This document shows positions 1 through 6,985 of a stretch of 9,472 nucleotides of DNA, in pieces. The stretch is taken from NCBI GenBank assembly GCA_964353255.1, contig CAYGVJ010000183.1, forward strand, positions 1-9,472. Reading direction: 5' to 3'. Under the pieces are notes generated by a model. It did not search any database, was not told where the DNA came from, and saw nothing but the letters and a program-made list of their open reading frames with translations. Every line of letters starts with the position of its first letter. Position 1 is the first letter of the stretch. Source of the stretch: VFZS01 sp964353255. GTDB lineage: Bacteria > Acidobacteriota > Terriglobia > Bryobacterales > Bryobacteraceae. A program made the translations under genes and the position numbers.

Positions 1-1172
1 GCTACCTCACCGAGCAGTTGAACGCCCTGGGCGTGGAGGTGGTGGCCAAGGCGGTGCTGGGCGACCACCGCGCAAGGCTGGCGGAGGCCGTCCGCGCCGC
101 GGTAGCCCGCTCCGACATCCTCATCCTCACCGGCGGGCTTGGCCCCACCGAGGATGATGTGACCCGCGACGCCGTCGCCACGGCGCTCGAGCGCCGCCAG
201 GTTTTCCATCCGGAGATTCTGGAGGCCATCGAGCGGCGTTTCCAGCGCCTCGGCCGCCGGATGGCCGACATCAACCGGCGGCAGGCCTTTCTCATCGACG
301 GCGCCGCGGCCTTGCCCAACCACAACGGCACGGCGCCGGGCCAGTGGATCGAACACTCCGGACGCGTGATCATGCTGCTGCCCGGCCCGCCGCCCGAGAT
401 CCAGCCGATGTTCAGCGAGTACTGCCTGCCGCGGCTTCGGGAGGCGCTGCCGGCGGAGGTGATCCGCACGCGCGTGCTGCGCGTAGCCGGCATGCCGGAA
501 TCCGACCTGGACCAACGTATCTCGCCGGTGTACCTCAAATACCAGAACCCGGTCACCACGATTCTGGCCGCCCCCGGAGACATCCAGATCCACCTGCGGG
601 CGCGCGCGGCGAGCGAGGCCGAAGCCGAGCGCCTGCTCGAAGAGCTGGCGGGCAAGATCGAGGCCCTGCTTGGAGAGAACATCTACTCGCGCGACGGCGC
701 GCCGCTGGAGGCCGTCGTCGGTCACTTGCTGCGGGCGCGCGCGGCGACCCTGAGCGTGGCCGAAAGTTGCACCGGCGGGCTGCTGGGGGAACGCATCACC
801 TCCGTCCCCGGCAGCTCGGACTACTTAGCCGGCGGCTTTCTGGCCTACACCGACCGCATGAAGATCGAGCTGCTCGGCCTGGACGAGCAGCTTCTCCGCG
901 AGCACACCGCGGTGAGCGAGCCCGTAGCTGCGGCCATGGCGGAGAGAGCGCAGCAGCGCACTGGTTCGACGTTCGCGCTCTCCGCCACCGGCATTGCCGG
1001 TCCCGGCGGCGGGACCGAGGCCCTGCCAGTGGGTACGGTATTCATCGGAGTGGCTTCACCGCGCGGCTGCCGCGCGCATCGCTTCCGCTTCCTGGGCAAC
1101 CGCGACCGCATTCGCGTTCTGGCGGTGCAGAACGCCCTGGACTTGCTGCGTCGCTCGATTATAGGAGGATGA
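1..1172 (+). CDS. cinA: CinA-family NMN deamidase / competence-damage protein (5' partial)
   Basis: Two-domain CinA protein. The N-terminal half is a MoaB/MogA-like molybdopterin-binding fold, and the C-terminal half is the PncC nicotinamide-nucleotide amidase, which turns NMN into nicotinate mononucleotide plus ammonia in the cytosolic pyridine-nucleotide salvage cycle. The reading frame is open from base 3 and gives 389 residues. CinA is usually a little over 400, so roughly 25 N-terminal residues lie outside the window. Motifs seen are TGGLGPTEDD (129-158) and LLPGPPPE near 376-399 in the first domain, then AESCTGG (759-779, with the expected catalytic Ser), an F-x-A-Y-x(3)-MK stretch (about 840-863) and ATGIAGPGGG (984-1013) in the amidase. 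The stop codon lies inside the translation start region of the next gene, so the two are probably one operon. Family identity is secure. The historic link to competence or RecA is known for some Gram-positives only. Confidence 0.95.
   Translation, partial: YLTEQLNALGVEVVAKAVLGDHRARLAEAVRAAVARSDILILTGGLGPTEDDVTRDAVATALERRQVFHPEILEAIERRFQRLGRRMADINRRQAFLIDGAAALPNHNGTAPGQWIEHSGRVIMLLPGPPPEIQPMFSEYCLPRLREALPAEVIRTRVLRVAGMPESDLDQRISPVYLKYQNPVTTILAAPGDIQIHLRARAASEAEAERLLEELAGKIEALLGENIYSRDGAPLEAVVGHLLRARAATLSVAESCTGGLLGERITSVPGSSDYLAGGFLAYTDRMKIELLGLDEQLLREHTAVSEPVAAAMAERAQQRTGSTFALSATGIAGPGGGTEALPVGTVFIGVASPRGCRAHRFRFLGNRDRIRVLAVQNALDLLRRSIIGG
1163..1168 (+). promoter_or_regulatory. Shine-Dalgarno AGGAGG that fixes the start of the LolA-like gene
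   Basis: A full AGGAGG lies in the last codons of cinA. It directly abuts an ATG at 1169 but sits 6 nt before the in-frame ATG at 1175. The 6-nt spacing favours 1175 as the true start. The SD placement suggests translational coupling with termination of cinA. Confidence 0.75.
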
Positions 1173-1174
1173 AC

Positions 1175-1903
1175 ATGCGTTTTACTGTGGTGTTATTCGG
1201 TGCGGGACTGACTGCCCTGTGGGCACAGCAGCCCGCCCCGCCGCAACTGACCGCCGAGCAGGTGCTGGAAAAGGCGCTCGCGGCCAGCCGCCCGCTCCGC
1301 ACTGCCAAGGGACTCACCAGCACTGTGGCCAAGGGTGAGTTGCTGGTCGAGCCTCCAGGAGTGCGGGGCACCCTCGAGCTGTTCGCCAAAGCTCCCGCCA
1401 AGCAGCTGCTGATCGTCCAGGTGGAGAGTTACGGAGAGGTCCGCCGCGGCTGCGACGACCGCACTGCCTGGGCGCAGGACCCCGACCAGGGGCTGCGGAG
1501 CCTGGAGGGCGAAGAACTCGCTGACGCGCTGCAAGCCTGCGCGTTTGACCCCTTGGGCAGATGGCGTGAACTGTACCCCAAGGTGGAACTGGCCGGGAAG
1601 GAAAAAGTCGGCGAGCGGGAGACCTACAAGCTCGTCATGACTCCCGCTACTGGCAAGCCGGTCACACGCTATTTCGACGCCGAGACCTTCCACGTCATCC
1701 GCCAGGTAAGCACCCGCGCGACCCGCGAGGGTCCCGTCGAGGTCCGCACGGAGTTGTCCGACTATCGCGACGTAGACGGCTTCAGAGCCGCTTTCCAAAT
1801 CGCGGAGATCACGCCGAACCAGACGGTGACCATCAAGATCACCGAGGCCAAATCCAACGTCGAGATCGACGACGCCCGCTTCGCCAAGCCGGCCGCGAAG
1901 TAG
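1175..1903 (+). CDS. Secreted LolA-like outer-membrane lipoprotein-sorting-type protein
   Basis: A 242-residue protein that begins with a signal peptide: MR, then a hydrophobic run (FTVVLFGAGLTALWA), with a likely cleavage before QQPAPP. The mature part looks like the LolA/LolB-type beta half-barrel proteins common in Acidobacteriota. It has an ELFAKAPAKQL segment, a strand pair around YKLVMTPATGKPVTRYFD, a strand ending in VRTELSDYRDVDGF, and a C-terminal segment NVEIDDARFAKP that recurs in this group. It probably acts in the periplasm on a hydrophobic ligand or lipoprotein, but the exact role is unknown. There is no lipobox Cys at the cleavage site, so it is probably soluble rather than a lipoprotein. 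An ATG 6 nt upstream (1169) is an alternative start with poor SD spacing. It follows cinA by 2 nt and converges on smc. Fold assignment is fairly sure; function is inference. Confidence 0.8.
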   Translation: MRFTVVLFGAGLTALWAQQPAPPQLTAEQVLEKALAASRPLRTAKGLTSTVAKGELLVEPPGVRGTLELFAKAPAKQLLIVQVESYGEVRRGCDDRTAWAQDPDQGLRSLEGEELADALQACAFDPLGRWRELYPKVELAGKEKVGERETYKLVMTPATGKPVTRYFDAETFHVIRQVSTRATREGPVEVRTELSDYRDVDGFRAAFQIAEITPNQTVTIKITEAKSNVEIDDARFAKPAAK

Positions 1904-1905
1904 GA

Positions 1906-1920
1906 CAGGCCCATGGCCTG
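1906..1920. repeat. Short hairpin after the LolA-like gene
   Basis: A perfect 6-bp inverted repeat, CAGGCC/GGCCTG, with a CAT loop, starts 3 nt past the LolA-like stop. No T run follows it, so it is at most a weak RNA 3'-end structure, not a classic intrinsic terminator. Confidence 0.4.
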
Positions 1921-1961
1921 CCGCTTTCTCGGGAACCGAAGAGCCGGGCCGAGGGTCCAGC

Positions 1962-1978
1962 GCGGCCCAAGGGGCCGC
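1962..1978 (-). terminator. GC hairpin after smc, possible terminator without a U tract
   Basis: A perfect 7-bp inverted repeat, GCGGCCC/GGGCCGC, with a 3-nt loop lies 14 nt beyond the smc stop codon (minus-strand sense). It is very GC-rich and in the right place for the 3' end of smc mRNA, but no T run follows on either strand. Termination activity is therefore only suggested by position. The hairpin could serve both converging genes. Confidence 0.35.
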
Positions 1979-1991
1979 CCCACAAGGCAGT

Positions 1992-4900
1992 TCAGGCCTG
2001 CACCAAGGCAGGAACCGCGGCTTCAACTGCCACCGGCGGCGGGGCCTCCGCCAGCCGCACCGAAACCAGCTTCGAGACGCCCGGCTCCTGCATAGTGACG
2101 CCGTAGAGCGTCTGCGCCGCCTCCATAGTCTGCCGCGCGTGGGTGATCAGGATAAACTGCGACTGCGCGGACATCTCCTCGAGCAACCGTAGGAAACGCC
2201 GGATGTTAGGCTCGTCCAGCGGTGCGTCCACCTCGTCGAGGATGCAGAAGGGGCTGGGCTGGAACTTGAAAATGGCCATCAGCAGCGCCAGCGCGGTCAG
2301 CGCCTTCTCGCCGCCCGAAAGCAGCAGCACGCTCTGCAGCCGCTTGCCCGGCGGCGAAGCCACGATGTCGATGCCCGAGTCGGCGGCGTTCTCCTCATCG
2401 GTGAGTCGCATCTCCCCGATGCCCCCCCCGAACAGCACCGCGAACAGCTCGCGGAAATGAGTGTTGATGGCGGCGAAAGCCTCGCCGAAGCGCTTCCGCG
2501 ACTCGACATCGATTTCCTGAATGGCCCGTTCGGTGTCGCGGATGGAATCCAGCAGGTCCTGGCGCTGGGTGTTGAGGAAGTCGTAGCGCTGCTGGGCCTC
2601 GTGGTACTCCTCGAGCGCCTGCGGGTTGACCGGGCCGAGCGCCTCGATGCGCGAGCGAATCTCCTGGCACCGCTGGTCGGCCTGCGCGAGGGCCTCCTCG
2701 TCGAGCGGAACCTCTTCGGCCCCGGCGAGCAGCTCGGCAACCGGCGAGCCCAGCTCCTTGCGGCTGCTCTCGTCCAGGAATCGCAGTTCCGCCTGGCGCT
2801 GGACCAGTTCGAGCTGGATCTGGGTGCGTTGCTCCTGGGCCGCCTGGAGGTCGGCGCGGGATTGCCGCAGTGTCTCATCGAGCGCGGCGAGCGCCGCCCG
2901 CAACCTGCCCTCTTCTTCCGCGAGGCGATCCACGTCGGCCTGCTCCTCGACGATGCCCTCGGAGAGCGCGGCGATCTGGCTCTCCAGCGCGAGGTTGTCC
3001 GCCGCCAGGCGGGTTTTCTCGGCCTCCAGACGCTCGAGTTCGGCGCCGATCTCACGCCGCCGCGCCAGTAGCTCCTCCAGTTGCGTCTCCAGCCTGCCCA
3101 GCGCGGCCTCAACAGCGCGCCGGCGCTCTTCGAGTCCCGCCACCTCGGCCCGCAGCGCCGAATGCTCCTCGCCGACGCGGGCCGCCTCAGCCCTGAGGGC
3201 CTCCAGCTCCGCCCGCGCGGTTTGCGAAGCCTGTTCGTGCTCGGCTTGCATCCGCTCCAGCGCCTCGCTGACTTGCCGTTTCTGCTCCCGCGCTTCCAGG
3301 GCGGCCTGCCGCTCGCTTTCCAGCCGCCCCAGCTCCGAACGGGCCACCGCCAGACGCGAGCCGGCGCGCGCCAGGTCCTCGGCCAGCTTCGCCATCTCGT
3401 GGTCCAGGGCCAGCTTCTGCTTCTCGCACTCCTGCTGAAGACCGCGCAGGCGTTCGAGCCGGCCTTCCAGCTCTTCGATCTCGCCCTCCAGTTCCTCGAT
3501 GTGCGCCGAGGTCTCTTGCAGTTCCTTCTGCCGCGCCGCGGCCAGAGCCTTGGCCTCGCGCAACTCGCGTTTCAGCGCCAGCGGGCCGCTGGAGGACTTC
3601 TTGCCCCCGCTGACCGTGCGGCCGTGGTAGCAGACGCCGTCCTCGAGCAGGAAGTAGTGATGGGGGTAGGCCGGCGCCAGGCGGCGCGCCGCGGCGGCGT
3701 CTGCCGCCAGGAAGCACCGCGCCAGGCGCGGCAGGCACTCGAGAGCCGAATCGCCCAAGCCGTTGGTGAAGCGCAACACATCGCTGAGGCGCCCGGTGAG
3801 ACCCGCCTCGGCGGCGGGCTCGGCGGGCTGCCCGCGCCCGTCGGTCGAGCCCGCTTCCGGATGCACCAGGAAGGTCGCGCGGCCATCAGCGCCGGCGCGC
3901 ACCAAGTCGAGGCCGGCCTCGGCCTCCTCGAAGTTCTCCACCAGGATATACTCCAGCTCCTCGTGGAGAAACTCCTCGACCGCCCTCTCCCAGGCCGCCT
4001 CCACGTCCACGTAGTCCGCCAGCACGCCGGCAGGCCGCAAGCCCGGCGCCTGACCGCGCTCGATGGCCGTGAACAGGCGCTTCACCGACTCGGTGGTGTA
4101 GGCGCGGTGCGAGAGAATCTCTTCGAGCGAGTCACGCCGGGCCTTGATTTCGGAGAACTCCGCGCGAATCCGCTCGAGTTCGCGACGCGCCTGCACGAGC
4201 TCGCCACGGCGCAGCCCCAGTTCCTGCTCAGCGCTGACGCGCTCCGTCGCGGCGGAGGCCAGTTCCAGCTCCCGGGCGGCCAGCTTGCTCCCCAGCTCTT
4301 GCCTGGAAGCCTCCCACCACTGGATCTCTTCCTGGGCCGCCACCTCCTCCCGGCGCACCTTGGCCCGGTCGCGGTCGATGGCCGTGAGGAACTGGTCGAG
4401 TTGCGCCAACTGGTTCGATGCTTCGGCCACCTCGCTCAGCAGCCGCAAGGCCAGTTGCCGCGCCCCTTCGAGCGCTTGCTCTCTGTGTGCCAGCTCCGCC
4501 CGCAACTGCTCGCGACGCCGGCTGTGAGCCTCCAGGCGCTCGCGGGCCGAATCGGACTGGCGGTCCAGTTCCGCCAGGAACTCCCGCTGCCCGGCCGCCT
4601 CTCGCTCCAGCAACGCGGCGCGGCCCTCCAGATCGCGGGATTCCGCACCGCCCAGCCGCAGCCGCTCGTCCAGATCGGCGATCTGCCGCGCCTGGTAGTC
4701 GAGCCGGCCCCGCGCGCGCTCCAGCTCCAGGGTCAACCCGGCGACTCGCTCGCGCCCCGCCGTGAGCCGGGCTTCGGTTTCGTAACTCTCGGCCTGGCAG
4801 CGGGCGTGTTCCTGCTCCCGGCGCCCAGTCTCCTCCGCAAGCGCCTGCAACCTGGCCGAAGCTAGGTTCAGATCCAGCGCAATCTTGGCCGTCTCGCGCT

Positions 4901-5693
4901 CCAGCATCTGGTAGCGCCCGGCCAGCACACGCCGCAACTGGGCGCTCAGCTCTTTCCTCAGCTCCTCGCAGCGCCGGGCCTTGGCTGCCTGGCGTTTCAG
5001 CGAGTTCGCCTGGCGCCCGACCTCTTCCAAAATGTCGAAGACGCGCTCCAGGTTATGCTTGGCGCCCTCCAGCCGGGCTTCCGCCAGCCTGCGCCGCAGC
5101 TTGAACTTCGAGACCCCGGCCGCCTCCTCGATCACCGCGCGCCGGTCCTGCGGGCGCGAGCTCAGGATCTGGCCGATGCGCCCCTGCTCGATGATGGCGT
5201 AGCTCTCCGGGCCCAGCCCGGTGCCCAGGAAGATGTCCAGTATGTCGCGCAGCCGGGCCTGGCGTCCGTTGATGAGGTACTCGCTCTCGCCCGAGCGGAA
5301 CAGGCGACGCGCCACGGTGATCTGGCCGGCTTTCCCGGCTCCTGCGACACCTCGCCAGCCGGAGCCGTTCACCTTGCCGGCGCCGTTGGTCTTGGCGGGT
5401 TCCACCACCCGCTCGATGTGCAGCGAGGGCTCCACCAGCGTGAGAGTCACCTGAGCCAGGCTGACCGGCTTGCGGTCGCGGGTGCCGGAGAAGATCACGT
5501 CCTCCATGCGCCCGCCGCGAAGGGTCTTGGCGGATTGCTCGCCCAGCACCCAGTTGATGGCGTCCGCCAAGTTGGACTTGCCGCAGCCGTTGGGTCCGAC
5601 GATGGCGGCAATCCCCGTGCCGTTGAAGCGGAGTTCGACGCGGTCCGGGAAGGACTTGAAGCCTTGAAGTTCTACGCGCTTGAGTCTCAGCAA
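1992..5693 (-). CDS. smc: Chromosome segregation/condensation ATPase SMC
   Basis: The core subunit of the bacterial condensin-like SMC-ScpAB complex, which loads on DNA near the origin and organises and segregates chromosomes by ATP-driven loop extrusion. The protein has 1233 residues, at the long end for bacterial SMC (about 1150-1200). In order: an N-terminal head with Walker A GPNGCGKSN (residues 33-41); a long Glu/Ala/Leu/Arg-rich coiled coil (about 170-520); a hinge (about 525-700, with GVLADYVDVE and GRATFLVHP) ending in a VSGGKK segment; the return coiled coil (about 700-1050); and a C-terminal head with signature LLLSGGEKALTALALL (near 1120), Walker B FCILDEVDAPLDEPN (near 1150) and LITHARQTME. 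All ATPase motifs are intact. TTG at 5693 is chosen as start: GAGGA lies 7 nt upstream and the product begins MLRLKRVELQGFKSF, as in relatives. TTG at 5699 is only 1 nt from the SD. A Gly/Ala/Asn-rich insert of about 25 residues interrupts the head at 98-123. scpA and scpB are not in the window. Confidence 0.97.
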   Translation of the reverse strand: MLRLKRVELQGFKSFPDRVELRFNGTGIAAIVGPNGCGKSNLADAINWVLGEQSAKTLRGGRMEDVIFSGTRDRKPVSLAQVTLTLVEPSLHIERVVEPAKTNGAGKVNGSGWRGVAGAGKAGQITVARRLFRSGESEYLINGRQARLRDILDIFLGTGLGPESYAIIEQGRIGQILSSRPQDRRAVIEEAAGVSKFKLRRRLAEARLEGAKHNLERVFDILEEVGRQANSLKRQAAKARRCEELRKELSAQLRRVLAGRYQMLERETAKIALDLNLASARLQALAEETGRREQEHARCQAESYETEARLTAGRERVAGLTLELERARGRLDYQARQIADLDERLRLGGAESRDLEGRAALLEREAAGQREFLAELDRQSDSARERLEAHSRRREQLRAELAHREQALEGARQLALRLLSEVAEASNQLAQLDQFLTAIDRDRAKVRREEVAAQEEIQWWEASRQELGSKLAARELELASAATERVSAEQELGLRRGELVQARRELERIRAEFSEIKARRDSLEEILSHRAYTTESVKRLFTAIERGQAPGLRPAGVLADYVDVEAAWERAVEEFLHEELEYILVENFEEAEAGLDLVRAGADGRATFLVHPEAGSTDGRGQPAEPAAEAGLTGRLSDVLRFTNGLGDSALECLPRLARCFLAADAAAARRLAPAYPHHYFLLEDGVCYHGRTVSGGKKSSSGPLALKRELREAKALAAARQKELQETSAHIEELEGEIEELEGRLERLRGLQQECEKQKLALDHEMAKLAEDLARAGSRLAVARSELGRLESERQAALEAREQKRQVSEALERMQAEHEQASQTARAELEALRAEAARVGEEHSALRAEVAGLEERRRAVEAALGRLETQLEELLARRREIGAELERLEAEKTRLAADNLALESQIAALSEGIVEEQADVDRLAEEEGRLRAALAALDETLRQSRADLQAAQEQRTQIQLELVQRQAELRFLDESSRKELGSPVAELLAGAEEVPLDEEALAQADQRCQEIRSRIEALGPVNPQALEEYHEAQQRYDFLNTQRQDLLDSIRDTERAIQEIDVESRKRFGEAFAAINTHFRELFAVLFGGGIGEMRLTDEENAADSGIDIVASPPGKRLQSVLLLSGGEKALTALALLMAIFKFQPSPFCILDEVDAPLDEPNIRRFLRLLEEMSAQSQFILITHARQTMEAAQTLYGVTMQEPGVSKLVSVRLAEAPPPVAVEAAVPALVQA

Positions 5694-5700
5694 AGTCAAT

Positions 5701-5705
5701 TCCTC
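5701..5705 (-). promoter_or_regulatory. Shine-Dalgarno GAGGA of smc
   Basis: On the minus strand GAGGA lies 7 nt before the TTG at 5693 and 1 nt before the TTG at 5699. This supports the downstream TTG as the initiation codon. Confidence 0.6.
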
Positions 5706-5717
5706 ATCAAGACTGCT

Positions 5718-5738
5718 CCGGGCCCGCCTTGGGCCCGG
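5718..5738. repeat. Perfect 8-bp inverted repeat in the smc leader
   Basis: CCGGGCCC and GGGCCCGG flank a 5-nt loop (gcctt on the plus strand). In smc mRNA this would be a very stable hairpin ending 12 nt before the Shine-Dalgarno sequence, between the candidate promoter and the ribosome binding site. Only TTT follows on the plus strand and no T run follows on the minus strand, so an intrinsic terminator is unlikely. A role in leader stability or translation is possible but unproven. Confidence 0.5.
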
Positions 5739-5756
5739 TTTCGGGGGATTAGAACC

Positions 5757-5785
5757 ATGCTACCGGCAACGGAGCAAAAAGTAAA
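5757..5785 (-). promoter_or_regulatory. Candidate sigma70-type promoter of smc
   Basis: On the minus strand TTTACT (5780-5785) and TAGCAT (5757-5762) each match the -35 and -10 consensus at 4 of 6 positions, with exactly 17 nt between them. Transcription would start near 5750 and give a leader of about 57 nt that contains the 8-bp hairpin. The region is the least GC-rich stretch upstream of smc. This is a consensus match only. Confidence 0.35.
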
Positions 5786-5928
5786 GCGCCATACAGCATA
5801 TGGGAGCCCCCGGCTTCCCTGCCCCACATCTTGCGCTCTGCCCGCCGACGACACCCTGGCCTCGCTCCCCCACCTCACATTCTAGGGCTGCCGCCGCCCA
5901 TCTCCAAAAAAAGTCCGCCCCTGGTTTC

Positions 5929-5965
5929 CATGCGGCATGAAGAGGCATAATGTGGTAAGGCATAA
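5929..5965 (+). promoter_or_regulatory. Palindrome, GGCAT repeats and weak -10 before the DUF5343 gene
   Basis: CATGC-G-GCATG is a perfect 11-bp palindrome at 5929-5939. GGCAT recurs at 5934, 5944 and 5959; the last two copies belong to an exact 8-bp direct repeat AGGCATAA (5943-5950 and 5958-5965). CATAAT at 5946-5951 resembles a -10 box; TTTCCA at 5925-5930 is a weak -35 with short 15-nt spacing. The cluster looks like an operator/promoter for the DUF5343 gene. The AAGG at 5957-5960, six nt before ATG 5967, would be its ribosome binding site. Confidence 0.35.
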
Positions 5966-5966
5966 A

Positions 5967-6626
5967 ATGGCCCCACCCAATCCCCAACCCGGGCGCGCCG
6001 CACCCTACGTTCCCTTCAGGACTTTCTTTACCGCCCTGGATGGACTCGAAGCCGGCCTCCCCAACCGCATAGATCGTTCCCTGTGGCCCTCGCTTTCAGG
6101 GGCCGCCCAGGGGCAGTTGCTGGCCGCCTTCCGTTTCCTGGGTCTGGTGGACGAGGACGGCAGCCCCGGCGCTGCGCTACACGAGCTGGCCTCGAACCCC
6201 GAGGCCCGCCGGCGTGGCCTGCGGCGCATTCTGGAAAAGAGCTACCCCGACCTGATCGCCCTGGACCTCGCGAAGACCTCGCCGCGCCAGCTCGAAGAGG
6301 CCATGCGGCGTTACGGCTTCACCGGCGCCACGCTGCGCAAGGCCATCTCCTTTTTCCTGCAAGCCGCCAGCTACGCCGAGCTGCCCATGTCGGTCCTGCT
6401 GCGCAGGAAGACCCGGCGGGCCGGAGCGCGGCGCGCCGGCGCTCGCAGCGCGCCCGCCAGGGTCTCGGGAGCCGAATCCCGGACCATCCGGCTGGCCAGC
6501 GGCGGCAGCCTCACGCTGGTCATGGACGTCAAGTTCCTCGAACTCCGCCGCGAGGACCGCGAGTTCGTCTTCGAGTTGCTGGACCGCATGGCGAGCTACG
6601 AGCAGAAGGCCGGCGAGGAACGCTGA
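5967..6626 (+). CDS. DUF5343 domain protein of unknown function
   Basis: A 219-residue protein recognised as the DUF5343 family from its N-terminal block: YVPFRTFFTALDGLEAGLPN (14-33), an IDRSLWPSLSG segment (35-45) and an LLAAFRFLGL helix (51-60). After that come an LDLAKTSPRQLEEA region, a helix TLRKAISFFLQAASYAELP, an Arg/Ala-rich linker (about 145-172) and a C-terminal block TIRLASGGSL...REDREFVFELLDRM. It has no signal peptide or membrane segment. The winged-helix-like N-terminal half and basic linker suggest nucleic-acid binding, but that is inference, and I know of no experimental function for the family. ATG 5967 is preferred because AAGG precedes it by 6 nt. An in-frame ATG at 5937 would add 10 residues but has no ribosome binding site and lies in the operator-like palindrome. 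The gene is convergent with the HEPN/MNT operon, 8 nt apart. Confidence 0.8.
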   Translation: MAPPNPQPGRAAPYVPFRTFFTALDGLEAGLPNRIDRSLWPSLSGAAQGQLLAAFRFLGLVDEDGSPGAALHELASNPEARRRGLRRILEKSYPDLIALDLAKTSPRQLEEAMRRYGFTGATLRKAISFFLQAASYAELPMSVLLRRKTRRAGARRAGARSAPARVSGAESRTIRLASGGSLTLVMDVKFLELRREDREFVFELLDRMASYEQKAGEER

Positions 6627-6634
6627 AACCTGTT

Positions 6635-6985
6635 TCAAAGCTCAATGGCGAAAGCTGCGTCCTGGGCCAAGGCACTCGAAGGTTCCCCGACCAGTGCCTC
6701 GTACTCGCCTTGCGAGTACACCAGAGTATCAGTGGGGATCAGCTCCGAGTGGATCTGATACCGGCAGCGCTCGAGCAAGTCGGGGGTTCGTAGATCCACC
6801 ACCACAATCAAGTCCGCATCGCTCTCGGCCGTCCAATCGCCCCGCGCCAACGACCCGATCAGGAACACACGCCGAATCTCCGGATGCAGCGCCCGGGCCC
6901 GAGCCGCGACACGCCGCAGGTCCTCCAGGATCTGCTCCCGGTCAATGAATCGCACTTCGGCAGAAGTCAACAACGCTTCGCGCAT
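6635..6985 (-). CDS. MNT-type nucleotidyltransferase (MntA-like antitoxin candidate)
   Basis: A 116-residue minimal nucleotidyltransferase of the pol-beta superfamily. It shows the MntA signature G-S-x(10)-D-x-D exactly: GSLARG at 44-49 and SDADL at 55-59 (D56, D58). A third acidic residue, D86, sits in TDTLVYSQ where the family has its last metal ligand, so the active site looks intact. In studied HEPN/MNT pairs the MNT protein AMPylates its HEPN partner and neutralises it. Here it is encoded just downstream of a HEPN gene and overlaps it by 44 nt. No good ribosome binding site precedes ATG 6985. GTG 6955 (106 residues, 14-nt overlap) is a fair alternative because the conserved part begins near FIDREQILEDL; translational coupling could explain either. 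Family certain; an antitoxin role is inferred from the pairing. Confidence 0.88.
   Translation of the reverse strand: MREALLTSAEVRFIDREQILEDLRRVAARARALHPEIRRVFLIGSLARGDWTAESDADLIVVVDLRTPDLLERCRYQIHSELIPTDTLVYSQGEYEALVGEPSSALAQDAAFAIEL

Noticed and set aside
344..1174. Long in-frame upstream extension of the LolA-like gene
   Set aside because: It overlaps cinA in another frame; the signal peptide and AGGAGG place the start at 1175.
3081..4865. 594-codon open frame on the plus strand, antisense to smc
   Set aside because: It lies wholly within smc coding sequence, its composition is what codon bias of a GC-rich coiled-coil gene gives in the opposite strand, and it shows no known motif.
5696..5878. 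tRNA-like pieces on the minus strand (GGCAGAGCGC and GGTTCTAATCCCCC) and a 60-codon open frame
   Set aside because: The D-arm-like and T-arm-like pieces are about 100 nt apart, the T stem does not pair, and no acceptor or anticodon stem can be drawn. The small open frame has no ribosome binding site or recognisable content.
5906..5912. A7 tract (T7 on the minus strand) as an intrinsic terminator
   Set aside because: No stable GC stem precedes it on the minus strand and no minus-strand gene ends there.
5937..5966. ATG 5937 as the start of the DUF5343 gene
   Set aside because: No ribosome binding site precedes it, the added 10 residues match nothing, and it lies in the palindrome; ATG 5967 has AAGG 6 nt upstream.
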